Positions 1 through 7,766 of a stretch of 64,000 nt of DNA are shown here, one piece after another. Origin of the DNA: Bradyrhizobium niftali (GTDB taxonomy: Bacteria > Pseudomonadota > Alphaproteobacteria > Rhizobiales > Xanthobacteraceae); NCBI RefSeq assembly GCF_004571025.1, contig NZ_SPQT01000002.1:558001-622000 (forward strand). Direction: 5' to 3'. The notes beneath the pieces are model-generated. The model was not told the origin of the DNA, made no database searches, and saw nothing but the letters and a program-made list of their open reading frames with translations. Position numbers and translations under genes: made by a program. Numbering within the stretch: the first letter of the stretch is position 1; each line of letters opens with the position of its first letter.

Positions 1-475
1 CACCGGCGCCCGCGCCGGGCTCGAGCGAGAAGCTCGCGCTGTATCCGGCGGGGCCGGCGTCGAACATGTCGACGGGGTTGAAATCAGCCTGGTAGCGCGA
101 CAGCGACAGGCTTGACGGTGCGCCGTTGCGCTGGGCCTCGAGATAGGCGCCGGCGTCGAACGGCAGCAGCACGGGCACGGAGCTGCGGGCAATGCCGGTG
201 AAGAACTGGGAGGAGACCGCGTTGAGCTGCACCAGCGCCGGCATCGCGCGCGGATCGTAGCGCGGCACGGAACGGCGAGGCACGAAAATGAAATCGCTGG
301 CAACCCGGGGGTGGCCGTTGATCTCGGTGCGGAGCTGGTCGAACGCTGCGCGCCAATCGACGCGCAGGGCCGTGAGTGAGGGGCTGCGGAATTCATCCGC
401 GGCCAGCGGAGCGGCAACGAGGAGCGAAAGCGACGCCAGAATAAGCGAGACGAAGCGGAGCCTCTTCCTACCCAC
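1..475 (-). CDS. Exported protein of unknown function (C-terminus beyond window)
   Basis: The reading frame is open from a GTG at 475 to the window edge, giving the first 158 residues. A GGGGGGCGAG ribosome-binding site precedes the GTG. The N-terminus is a classical signal peptide: basic RKR, a hydrophobic stretch, and a likely cut near APLAA|DE. The mature part (begins EFRSPSLTALRVDW) shows no domain I recognise. It lies 45 bp downstream of efp on the same strand, so the two may be cotranscribed. An exported product seems clear; function is unknown. Confidence 0.6.
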   Translation of the reverse strand, partial: MGRKRLRFVSLILASLSLLVAAPLAADEFRSPSLTALRVDWRAAFDQLRTEINGHPRVASDFIFVPRRSVPRYDPRAMPALVQLNAVSSQFFTGIARSSVPVLLPFDAGAYLEAQRNGAPSSLSLSRYQADFNPVDMFDAGPAGYSASFSLEPGAGAG

Positions 476-520
476 TGTCTCGCCCCCCGGCGGTACCTGT
501 TCCGATCCTCGATCCCTGAC

Positions 521-1087
521 TTAGTCCTTGGCGCGCTCGGAGTAGGAGCCGTCTTCGGTCATCACGACGATACGGGTGCCGACCGAGATGTGCGGCGGCA
601 CGGTGGTGCGCACGCCGTTGGAGAGCACCGCGGGCTTGTAGGAGGACGAGGCGGTCTGGCCCTTGGTCACGGGCTCGGTGTCCACCACTTCCAGCGTCAC
701 GCGCTGGGGCAGGGCGATCGACACCGGGTTGGTACCGTGCAGGGACAGCTTGACCGTCATGCTCTCCTGGAGATACGCGGACGCGTCGCCGACGACGTCC
801 TTGGAGACCTGGACCTGGTCGTAGGTTTCCGGGTTCATGAAGTGGTAGCCGTCGCCATCTTCGTACAGGAAGGTGTAGTTGCGCTCTTCGATAGTGGCCT
901 TTTCGACCTGGTCGGTGGTCTTGTAACGCTCGGAGATCTTTACCCCGTCCGAGATTCGGCGCATTTCGATCTGGCTGACCGGGGTGCCCTTGCCGGGATG
1001 GATGTTCTCGGCGCTCACGACGACATAGAGCTTGCCGTCTTGCTCGATCACGTTGCCCTTGCGAATAGAACTGGCGATGACTCTCAA
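521..1087 (-). CDS. efp: Elongation factor P
   Basis: EF-P binds between the P and E sites of the ribosome and relieves stalling at consecutive prolines. The 188-residue length and KOW/OB/OB architecture fit bacterial EF-P. The modification loop reads HPGKG, placing the acceptor lysine at residue 33, equivalent to E. coli Lys34, which EpmA beta-lysylates. The start is TTG (MRVIASS), with AGGA nine bases upstream. The modification enzymes epmA and epmB are divergently encoded next door, supporting beta-lysylation here. Confidence 0.97.
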   Translation of the reverse strand: MRVIASSIRKGNVIEQDGKLYVVVSAENIHPGKGTPVSQIEMRRISDGVKISERYKTTDQVEKATIEERNYTFLYEDGDGYHFMNPETYDQVQVSKDVVGDASAYLQESMTVKLSLHGTNPVSIALPQRVTLEVVDTEPVTKGQTASSSYKPAVLSNGVRTTVPPHISVGTRIVVMTEDGSYSERAKD

Positions 1088-1249
1088 AGCTGTATTTCCT
1101 GCTTGCTTGGCCCGGCTCCGGCCAGGACGTGGTCAAATTGATGGGGGACTTGGGGCCTCAAATCAGACCTCGGCGCCCGTTTGGGGCCGCAACATACTGA
1201 TTTTGCCGTTGGATGCCAGCACTTTGCTGATGGTTGGGGTGGTCGGTTA

Positions 1250-2314
1250 ATGGCTGGGGACAAGCCGATTTCGCCGTTCTGGTCGCCCGAGCGGCACCTC
1301 GACCGGCGGCCGTTCCTCCAGGCGAGGGGAGCCGTGACCGGGGCTTTACGGGGGTTTTTCGCCGAGCAGGGCTTCATGGAGGTCGAAACCTCCGTTCTTC
1401 AGGTCTCCCCGGGCAATGAGACCCATCTGCACGCCCCCCGAACCGAGATCGTGCGGCCCGACGGCAGCCGGGCCAGCCGCTATTTGCGGACCTCCCCGGA
1501 ATTTGCCTGCAAGAAGCTGCTGGCGGCCGGCGAGCCCCGAATCTTCGAGTTTGCCCGGGTGTTCCGTGACCGCGAGCGCGGCGACCTGCATCTGCCCGAA
1601 TTCACCATGCTGGAATGGTACCGGGCCGGTGCGCCCTATGACGCCATCATGGCCGACACCGTCGTGGTCATCGCCCGCGCGGCGCAGGCGACCGGGATCG
1701 GGACCTTCTCCTTCCGCGGCCGGACCGCCGACCCCTTCGCCGAGCCGGAGCTCCTGACGGTCGCACGCGCCTTCCAACGGTTCGCCGGCATCGACCTGCT
1801 GTCGACAATCTCGGGTGACGAGGGTAACCGTGCAGCGCTCGCCCAAATGGCCGCCGGCAAGGTCCGGGTGGCCGGGGACGACACCTGGTCCGACATCTTC
1901 AGCAAGGTTCTGGTCGAGCATGTCGAGCCGCATCTGGGGCAGGGACGTTTGACCATTCTGTTCGAATACCCATCTCCAGAGGCGGCACTGGCGCGCGTGA
2001 AGGCCGGCGATCCCAGGGTCGCCGAACGGTTCGAGGTCTATGCCTGCGGCGTCGAACTCGCCAACGGTTTTGGCGAACTGACCGATGCCGAAGAGCAGCG
2101 TCGGCGCTTCACGGAATCGATGGCGGAGAAGCAGCGTCGCTACGGCGAGGCCTATCCGCTGGACGAGGACTTTCTGGCCGCGGTCGCCGCAATGCCGGAG
2201 GCGAGCGGCGTCGCGCTCGGCCTCGACCGCCTGGTGATGCTGGCCAGCGGCGCAACACGGATTGATCAGGTGGTGTGGACACCCCCTGCAAATGAAACGC
2301 CAAGTGAGACATGA
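1250..2314 (+). CDS. epmA: EF-P--(R)-beta-lysine ligase EpmA (GenX/PoxA)
   Basis: A class II lysyl-tRNA synthetase paralog that activates beta-lysine and attaches it to the EF-P lysine. It has the catalytic core only and no N-terminal anticodon-binding domain, at 354 residues. Motif 2 region: RTSPEFACKKLLAAG, then FRDRERGDLHLPEFTMLEWY. Motif 3: GVALGLDRLVML. The ATG at 1250 (MAGDKPISPF) fits the family better than an in-frame ATG at 1181. Its stop overlaps the epmB start as ATGA, so the two are translationally coupled. Divergent from efp across about 160 bp. Confidence 0.95.
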   Translation: MAGDKPISPFWSPERHLDRRPFLQARGAVTGALRGFFAEQGFMEVETSVLQVSPGNETHLHAPRTEIVRPDGSRASRYLRTSPEFACKKLLAAGEPRIFEFARVFRDRERGDLHLPEFTMLEWYRAGAPYDAIMADTVVVIARAAQATGIGTFSFRGRTADPFAEPELLTVARAFQRFAGIDLLSTISGDEGNRAALAQMAAGKVRVAGDDTWSDIFSKVLVEHVEPHLGQGRLTILFEYPSPEAALARVKAGDPRVAERFEVYACGVELANGFGELTDAEEQRRRFTESMAEKQRRYGEAYPLDEDFLAAVAAMPEASGVALGLDRLVMLASGATRIDQVVWTPPANETPSET

Positions 2315-3405
2315 CGAAGACCAATCTTGCACGCACCTTGCGTGAGCCGGCCGAGCTCGTGGCCGAGCACCTCGCGCCTGCCGCGGCCCTGCCGGCGCTG
2401 GAGCGCGTTGCCGCGCGCTATGCGGTCGCGATCACGCCGGCGCTGGTCGAGTTGATCGACACGTCCGATCCCGACGATCCCATCGCCCGCCAGTTCGTGC
2501 CGACCCCCGCGGAGCTCGAGATGCAGCCGGGCGAGAGCGCCGATCCGATCGGGGATCATCCGCACTCGCCGGTGCCCGGCATCGTGCACCGCTATCCCGA
2601 TCGCGTGCTGTTCAAGCTCGTTCACGTCTGCGCGGTCTATTGCCGCTTCTGCTTCCGCCGCGAGATGGTCGGACCCGGCAAGGACAACGCGCTCTCGGAC
2701 AGCGCTTATCGTGCTGCCATTGATTACATCCGCGCGCACGACGAGATCTGGGAGGTGATCCTGACCGGCGGCGATCCCCTGATGCTGTCGCCGCGTCGCA
2801 TGAGCGAGATCATGGCCGATCTCGCCGGCATCGATCACGTCAAGATCATCCGCCTTCACACCCGCGTGCCCGTCGCCGACCCCGCGCGCGTCAGCGACGA
2901 GATGGTCGCAGCGCTGAAGGTGACGGGTGCGACCACCTGGGTTGCGCTGCATGCCAACCATGCACGCGAGCTGACGGAGGCCGCGCGCGCCGCCTGCGCG
3001 CGGCTCGTCGATGCCGGCGTCCCCATGGTCAGCCAGTCGGTGCTTTTGCGCGGCATCAATGACAACGTCACGGCTTTGTCGGATTTGATGCGAGCTTTCG
3101 TCGAATGCCGGATCAAGCCGTACTATCTGCATCACGGCGATCTCGCGCCGGGCACGGCGCATCTGCGCACCACCCTGGCGGAGGGGCAGGAGCTGATGCG
3201 GCAGCTGCGCGGACGGGTGTCAGGACTGTGTCAGCCTGACTATGTCATCGATATTCCCGGCGGCGCCGGCAAGTCGCCGGTGGGGCCGAACTACGTGTTG
3301 GCGGTGCAAAATACCGCACCCGACGCACGTGAAGCGGCGCCGGAAACGCGGTATCGTATCGTGGACTATTGCGGTGACGTTCACCTCTATCCGCCCGAGA
3401 CGTGA
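2311..3405 (+). CDS. epmB: EF-P beta-lysylation radical SAM lysine 2,3-aminomutase EpmB
   Basis: A KamA-family radical SAM and PLP enzyme that converts L-alpha-lysine to (R)-beta-lysine for EpmA. The [4Fe-4S] motif is C107-x3-C111-x2-C114 (HVCAVYCRFCFRR), followed by TGGDPLML. The C-terminal GGAGKSPVGPNYV supplies the expected PLP lysine. 364 residues, close to E. coli EpmB. It overlaps epmA by four bases. Context with efp and epmA identifies it as EpmB rather than a catabolic aminomutase. Confidence 0.94.
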   Translation: MTKTNLARTLREPAELVAEHLAPAAALPALERVAARYAVAITPALVELIDTSDPDDPIARQFVPTPAELEMQPGESADPIGDHPHSPVPGIVHRYPDRVLFKLVHVCAVYCRFCFRREMVGPGKDNALSDSAYRAAIDYIRAHDEIWEVILTGGDPLMLSPRRMSEIMADLAGIDHVKIIRLHTRVPVADPARVSDEMVAALKVTGATTWVALHANHARELTEAARAACARLVDAGVPMVSQSVLLRGINDNVTALSDLMRAFVECRIKPYYLHHGDLAPGTAHLRTTLAEGQELMRQLRGRVSGLCQPDYVIDIPGGAGKSPVGPNYVLAVQNTAPDAREAAPETRYRIVDYCGDVHLYPPET

Positions 3406-3448
3406 GTGGTGCTGGAGCGGAGGCCGGTTTGAAAATGGAGGAGCGGAA

Positions 3449-3706
3449 ATGAAGAAGATCATGGTGGCAGCATCGCTCGTGGTCTTGCTTGGCGGCACGG
3501 CGGTTGCACAGACCGGCGGCTCCAAGGGATCGACCACCACGTCGGGACAGTCGGCGGGCTCTTTGCCGCCTGCACCCGTCGGTCATCGGCAGCCGCGCGC
3601 CGGCGACGTGCCGAACGAAAAGAATTTGAGCGACCCGAACGATCCCCTCAGCAAGGAAAACCAGGCGCTCGACAAGAAGATCAAGAGCATCTGCCGCGGC
3701 TGCTAG
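3449..3706 (+). CDS. Small exported protein of unknown function
   Basis: 85 residues with a clear signal peptide (KKIMVAASLVVLLGGTAVAQ). GGAGG lies upstream of the ATG. The mature part is Gly/Ser/Thr-rich at first, then charged, and ends with two cysteines (ICRGC). No known family recognised. It follows epmB on the same strand by 43 bp. Confidence 0.7.
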   Translation: MKKIMVAASLVVLLGGTAVAQTGGSKGSTTTSGQSAGSLPPAPVGHRQPRAGDVPNEKNLSDPNDPLSKENQALDKKIKSICRGC

Positions 3707-3761
3707 GCCGCGTCGGTGCGGGCAGGGCGCGACAGCTCGCCCCGCCCGCATTTGCCCGACC

Positions 3762-4847
3762 TTACGCCGAGCGCTCGTGCAGCCCCGCGCGCCGGGCGTT
3801 GCGCCGGATTTCGACCGCATCGGCGAGCTGCTCGAGCACGGTTGCCGTGGTCGCCCAGTCGATACAGCCGTCGGTGATGCTCTGGCCGTAGGTGAGCGGC
3901 TTGCCCGGAACCACGTCCTGGCGGCCGGCGACGAGATTGCTCTCGATCATTACACCCATGATGCGGTTCTCGCCGCCGGAGATCTGGCCGGCAATGTCGG
4001 CCACGACCAGCGGCTGGTTCTCCGGCTTCTTGCTCGAATTGGCGTGGCTCGCATCCACCATCACCAGCGGCGCGACGCCGGATTTCGCCAGCTCGTTGCA
4101 GGCCGCCGCGACGCTTGCCGCGTCGTAGTTCGGCGTGCTGCCGCCGCGCAGGATGATGTGGCAATCCTCGTTGCCCGCGGTGGAGGCGATCGCCGAGCGG
4201 CCGAGCTTGGTCACCGCCATGAAATGATGCGGATGCGAGGCCGACTTCACCGCGTCAGCCGCAATCCGCACGTTGCCGTCGGTGCCGTTCTTGAAGCCGA
4301 CCGGGCAGGACAGCCCGGAGGCCAGCTCGCGATGGATCTGGCTCTCCGTCGTGCGCGCGCCGATCGCCGCCCAGGACACGAGGTCGGCGATGTATTGCGG
4401 TGTCGTCATGTCCAGGAATTCGGCGCCGGCCGGAAGGCCGAGATTGTTCACCGCCGACAGCACGTTGCGCGCCAGCCGCAGGCCCTTGTTGATGTCGAAG
4501 CTGCCGTCGAGATCGGGATCGTTGATCAGGCCCTTCCAGCCGACAGTGGTGCGCGGCTTCTCGAAATAGACCCGCATCACGATCTCGAGCTGGTCGGCAA
4601 GGTCTTCGCGCAGGGCGGCGAGGCGCTCGGCATAGTCGAGCGCGGCCTTGGGATCATGTACCGAGCAGGGGCCGACCACGACCAGCAGACGGTCGTCCTG
4701 GCCGGTGAGGATGGCGTGGATGGCGTTGCGCGCCGCCATCACCACACGCGTTGCGGTGAGCGTGCGCGGGACCTCCCGCATCACCTCATCGGGCGTGCTC
4801 AGCTCTTTCAGTTCGCGGATACGAAGATCGTCGGTCGTGCTCAGCAC
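3762..4847 (-). CDS. aroG: 3-deoxy-7-phosphoheptulonate (DAHP) synthase, class I AroG/AroF type
   Basis: Condenses phosphoenolpyruvate and erythrose 4-phosphate, the first step of the shikimate pathway. 361 residues, like AroF/G/H. Recognisable motifs: VVGPCSVHDP, YFEKPRTTVGWKGLINDP, MVDASHANSSKKPENQ and ESNLVAGRQD. The start is GTG at 4847 with CAGGAG six bases upstream. The gene sits 36 bp downstream of a same-strand intrinsic terminator, which is preceded by an aromatic leader peptide, so attenuation control is inferred. Which isozyme class it represents (feedback specificity) cannot be read from sequence alone. Confidence 0.95.
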   Translation of the reverse strand: MLSTTDDLRIRELKELSTPDEVMREVPRTLTATRVVMAARNAIHAILTGQDDRLLVVVGPCSVHDPKAALDYAERLAALREDLADQLEIVMRVYFEKPRTTVGWKGLINDPDLDGSFDINKGLRLARNVLSAVNNLGLPAGAEFLDMTTPQYIADLVSWAAIGARTTESQIHRELASGLSCPVGFKNGTDGNVRIAADAVKSASHPHHFMAVTKLGRSAIASTAGNEDCHIILRGGSTPNYDAASVAAACNELAKSGVAPLVMVDASHANSSKKPENQPLVVADIAGQISGGENRIMGVMIESNLVAGRQDVVPGKPLTYGQSITDGCIDWATTATVLEQLADAVEIRRNARRAGLHERSA

Positions 4848-4882
4848 GGCGGGCTCCTGTTTGTTTGAACCTGCCGGCCAAT

Positions 4883-4907
4883 AAAAAAGCCGCCAGGTCT
4901 GGCGGCT
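4883..4907 (-). terminator. Attenuator terminator upstream of aroG
   Basis: On the minus strand the arms AGCCGCCAG and CTGGCGGCT form a near-continuous hairpin, followed immediately by six T residues. It lies just 36 bp before the aroG start and after the leader peptide stop, where an attenuator belongs. Its upstream arm can instead pair perfectly over 8 bp with CTGGCGGC at 4953-4960 inside the leader ORF (antiterminator). Confidence 0.88.
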
Positions 4908-4930
4908 GTTCGGACGTTTGCTTCAATATT

Positions 4931-5011
4931 TCAGATTGAGCGCGATCCTCCTGCCGCCAGCGAGCTGTCGTAGCTAAAGTACCAAAAATAGCTGGTGACG
5001 AGGGTGATCAT
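4931..5011 (-). CDS. Aromatic amino acid leader peptide of the aroG attenuator
   Basis: A 26-codon ORF, ATG at 5011 to TGA at 4931, containing the run YFWYFSY at codons 8-14 (4970-4990): three Tyr, two Phe and one Trp in seven codons. Ribosome stalling there would cover segment 1 (CCAGC, 4991-4995), which otherwise pairs with GCTGG (4957-4961). That frees segment 2 to pair with the terminator's first arm, so aroG is read. With ample charged tRNAs the ribosome reaches segment 2 and the terminator forms. No good Shine-Dalgarno is seen; see the promoter entry for a leaderless reading. Confidence 0.85.
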   Translation of the reverse strand: MITLVTSYFWYFSYDSSLAAGGSRSI

Positions 5012-5018
5012 GGAAGGC

Positions 5019-5047
5019 CATATAGCGTGCCATTGGCGGGTTGTCAC
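5019..5047 (-). promoter_or_regulatory. Sigma-70-like promoter of the leader-aroG unit
   Basis: On the minus strand, GTGACA (5042-5047; 5 of 6 to consensus) and TATATG (5019-5024; 4 of 6) are separated by exactly 17 bp. Seven bases separate the -10 element from the leader ATG, so transcription may begin at or next to the A of ATG, giving a leaderless leader-peptide mRNA. Prediction from spacing only. Confidence 0.6.
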
Positions 5048-5079
5048 CCCCCAAAACGGCACAGGCGCGACGAGGCGTC

Positions 5080-5658
5080 TCAGGTGTTGCTGTCGCGTGC
5101 CGCCAGCGCCATGCCGATCAGGGTGGCGCCGCCGAACAGCAGGTTGATACCGACGAGCACGCCGATCGCCCATTCCGCGGAGCTCGGCAGCCCCGTGATC
5201 ACCATGAACGAGATCGCGATGTCGACGAGGCCCGAGATCAGGAGCCACGACCAGCGGCCGCTCAGCTCGCGGCGGTGCTCGAGCGCGTACATGATGGTGG
5301 CGACGCCCTCGGCGAGGAAATAGGCGCCGAGCACGATGGTCAACGTCAGCACGGCCTGCATCGGCCGCGCCAGCAGCAGCATGCCGGCAAGCACGGCCAG
5401 CGCGGCCGAGATCAGCGACCACCAGAAGCCCGGCGTGCTGCGCGCCCAGTAGGTCACGATCAGCCCACCAATGCCGCTGATCAAGAACATCCAGCCGAGG
5501 AAGATCGCGATGGCAAGGCTTGCGAGCGGCGGCAGGATCAGTGCGGCGACGCCGAGGACGGCGAGCAGGACGCCCTCGAACAGGAAGGCCTTCCAATGCG
5601 CCTTCACCGTCCGGCTCATCGCGGATTGCAGCCGTGAAAGATCCTCGGGCGATGGCAT
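5080..5658 (-). CDS. HdeD family membrane protein (DUF308)
   Basis: A polytopic inner-membrane protein with about six hydrophobic segments arranged as repeated helix pairs, as in HdeD/DUF308 proteins linked in enterobacteria to acid resistance. 192 residues from the ATG at 5658 (MPSPEDLSRL), chosen because GGAG lies seven bases before it; an upstream in-frame ATG at 5691 lacks this. It precedes the aroG leader on the same strand, but the leader promoter suggests separate transcription. Physiological role here is unproven. Confidence 0.85.
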   Translation of the reverse strand: MPSPEDLSRLQSAMSRTVKAHWKAFLFEGVLLAVLGVAALILPPLASLAIAIFLGWMFLISGIGGLIVTYWARSTPGFWWSLISAALAVLAGMLLLARPMQAVLTLTIVLGAYFLAEGVATIMYALEHRRELSGRWSWLLISGLVDIAISFMVITGLPSSAEWAIGVLVGINLLFGGATLIGMALAARDSNT

Positions 5659-5727
5659 CGGCAGGCTCCAGATCGAAAGATGCATGCTCAATCTAGTATG
5701 CGCACGCCGCGCTTGCCATCCCGCGGT

Positions 5728-6768
5728 TCAGCCGCCGCCGTGCGCTGACGAAAAACCTTCGCCGCTGGTGCGAACGCGGTTGCGGCCGAGAATGTAGATC
5801 GCGATCGTGACGATCAGGAGCGCAAGCCCGAGCAGGATCGAGACGAAGCCGATCGGGATCAGGGCCAACGTCAGATTGCGCTCGGGGTTGATCAGCCAGT
5901 GATGGATCGAGGTCAGCACGAAGGCGAGGCCGAGAAAGCCGACGCCGCCGCCGGCGAGCAGCAGCGCCCACATCCGGCGCAACTGGCTGAGCCGCTCCCG
6001 CGCAACGTCCGTTCGGGGCGCGTGATGGCGCGCGACCCGCCGCACCAGGCGGATGGCGAAGGCGATCGAGCTGAAGCCGATCAGGAGGCTGGCGGCGCCC
6101 AGCCACATCCGCAGCGTCGGGTCCAGATCCGGCATGCGCTGGAGGGTGAGCAGTGGGAAGTCGAAGGCCGAATGCAGCGCGAGCGGGCCGGCGAAGATCA
6201 GCAGGCGGCTGGAGAGACGAGCCCAGTCGCGATGGTGCCGGTTCGCGCCCAGCGCCGTGCCGGCACGGGCGATCGTCAGGTAAGCGCCGGCGATGATGCC
6301 GAGCGCACCGTGGAACGGCACGGTCAGCACGCTGCGCAAGGCGGCCAGCGAGCGCCACATCTCGGCATGCTGGACGAGATAGGCGAGGTTCTCGTAGGCG
6401 GCGAAGCCGAGGCCGACCGCGGCGCCATAGACCACGGTGTCCATCGGATTGGCGAAGGTCCGCCGTTTGGTCGAGGAGACCAGCACGATGGCGACCACCT
6501 TGACGGCTTCCTCGGGCAGCGCGACGCCGAAGATCGAATGCATTGCCAGCGCCGCCCAGGGATTGTCCGGGGCTGCGACCATCTTGGCGAAGGGCGCGCG
6601 GGCGAGGCCCAACAGGGAGATGCTGGCCGCGCCGAGCAGGAACGCGGTCCAGACCTGGGCCGGTGGTCCCGGGCGCTCTTCGGCGGCAATGACAAGCCAC
6701 AGCATCAGCAGCGCCGGGGCGATGGCAGCAGTTCCGATAACGGTGGGTAATGCTTCAATCAGATACAT
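5728..6768 (-). CDS. PrsW family glutamic-type intramembrane protease
   Basis: A 346-residue polytopic membrane protein. It carries the PrsW signature elements: E86-E87-x2-K90 (PEEAVKV), then FAAYEN with E126/N127, and conserved His residues in later helices (VPFHGALG, LHSAFDF). In Bacillus, PrsW cleaves an anti-sigma factor; the substrate here is unknown, and many proteobacterial members are uncharacterised. No anti-sigma factor gene is adjacent. Confidence 0.85.
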   Translation of the reverse strand: MYLIEALPTVIGTAAIAPALLMLWLVIAAEERPGPPAQVWTAFLLGAASISLLGLARAPFAKMVAAPDNPWAALAMHSIFGVALPEEAVKVVAIVLVSSTKRRTFANPMDTVVYGAAVGLGFAAYENLAYLVQHAEMWRSLAALRSVLTVPFHGALGIIAGAYLTIARAGTALGANRHHRDWARLSSRLLIFAGPLALHSAFDFPLLTLQRMPDLDPTLRMWLGAASLLIGFSSIAFAIRLVRRVARHHAPRTDVARERLSQLRRMWALLLAGGGVGFLGLAFVLTSIHHWLINPERNLTLALIPIGFVSILLGLALLIVTIAIYILGRNRVRTSGEGFSSAHGGG

Positions 6769-7093
6769 CGGCGCCGAAAATAGGTTCCCTTGATCCGCTT
6801 ATCTACATTTACCGCTGCGACCATGTGTCATGCGCTTGCTGTCGCCTCGCTTAACGCGCGTGATAGCTCCCGTTCATCCGCACCACCGCAGGGATCGAGT
6901 GCAAGTACCATCTATTGCCTGCCGGGCGTGTCGGTCATGGTTGGTTGCAATCGCACGTCCGGGATCGGGCTGCGATTGGTAAGTTAAATCAAGGAAATGC
7001 CCAGGTTTCTTCGATTCACGATGCACGTCTCCGACGGCGGGTCCGGCAGGCGGCGTTGCGTCCGCAGGGACAACGCGCGGCCGGGTCGATGGC
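6769..7093. other. Intergenic stretch without recognisable features
   Basis: About 325 bp between the PrsW gene and the next small minus-strand ORF. No convincing coding frame with a ribosome-binding site, no tRNA and no T-tract hairpin was seen. It presumably contains the promoter of the PrsW gene. Confidence 0.5.
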
Positions 7094-7249
7094 CTAGTCA
7101 TGCTTCCTTGTGCGCCGGCGGGGCGATGTGGCGGTACGGCGCGCCCGCACCTGCTCGAGCTCCCAGAAGACGCGCACGAGGCACGAGCCCAGGCAGAACA
7201 CGACCAGCAGCAGCAGGAAGGCTTGATCGACGGCGGCGACATGCATCAT
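7094..7249 (-). CDS. Possible small single-pass membrane protein
   Basis: 51 residues (starts MMHVAAVDQ; hydrophobic segment FLLLLVVFCLGSCLV; basic tail ending RRRTRKHD). Topology is one helix with a positive C-terminus. Two adjacent ATG codons (7249, 7246) could serve as start, but no clear Shine-Dalgarno is visible. Coding status is plausible from composition only. Confidence 0.4.
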   Translation of the reverse strand: MMHVAAVDQAFLLLLVVFCLGSCLVRVFWELEQVRARRTATSPRRRTRKHD

Positions 7250-7387
7250 GGCGATTGTTAAGCAACGTGCATGCCATGCGTTCCCGCAGTGGCCTGCGTC
7301 CGGTGCAGCCGCGCCTTCCAGCAGACGCTGCTTGCGGGGGCTCGAATCGGCGCGTGGCGGCAGGGCGGTCGGGGCCGCTTGCAGCCT

Positions 7388-7630
7388 TCAGTGCGTCGTG
7401 AACGGCAGCGGCTCCTCGGGGGCGATGTCGAAGGCGCCGAGGTGAAACTCCTCGCCGGTGGACTCGTCCGGCTCGGCATGCTGCGCGAGCAGCGTGAACG
7501 CGGCCTGCGGATATCGTTTCCAGATCTCGAGATCGCCGGCGGTGATGGTGAGCCAGCCGAACGTGTAGATGTAGCGTCCGGGCTCGGTAACCCGGCCGAC
7601 CCTGTCCCAGGTGATCTTGTCGACTGCCAT
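7388..7630 (-). CDS. Conserved hypothetical protein
   Basis: 80 residues starting MAVDKITWDRVGRV, with GGGGGA four bases before the ATG at 7630. Soluble, with several aromatic residues (GRYIYTFGWLTI) and an acidic C-terminal half. No known domain recognised. Upstream in-frame sequence to 7816 is Arg/Pro-rich and looks non-coding. Confidence 0.7.
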   Translation of the reverse strand: MAVDKITWDRVGRVTEPGRYIYTFGWLTITAGDLEIWKRYPQAAFTLLAQHAEPDESTGEEFHLGAFDIAPEEPLPFTTH

Positions 7631-7766
7631 TCGGTCCCCCGATCGCAAGTCTGCAAATGAGGTCCGGCGCGAGGCACAGACCCTCAAAAGCTGATCCCGC
7701 AATGGGGCCGCGATAGGGCAGCGATGCGGAGGCAAGACGGCCGGAGGACGGCCGCCGCCTGCCGGT

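Noticed and set aside
4883..4907. Reading the hairpin as the ordinary terminator of the HdeD-like gene
   Set aside because: It lies about 170 bp beyond that gene's stop, after an aromatic leader ORF and its promoter, and has a perfect alternative pairing partner inside that ORF. Attenuation explains all of these together.
4883..5047. T-box or metabolite riboswitch before aroG
   Set aside because: No T-box sequence, specifier loop or known riboswitch core is present; the signal is a translated aromatic leader peptide.
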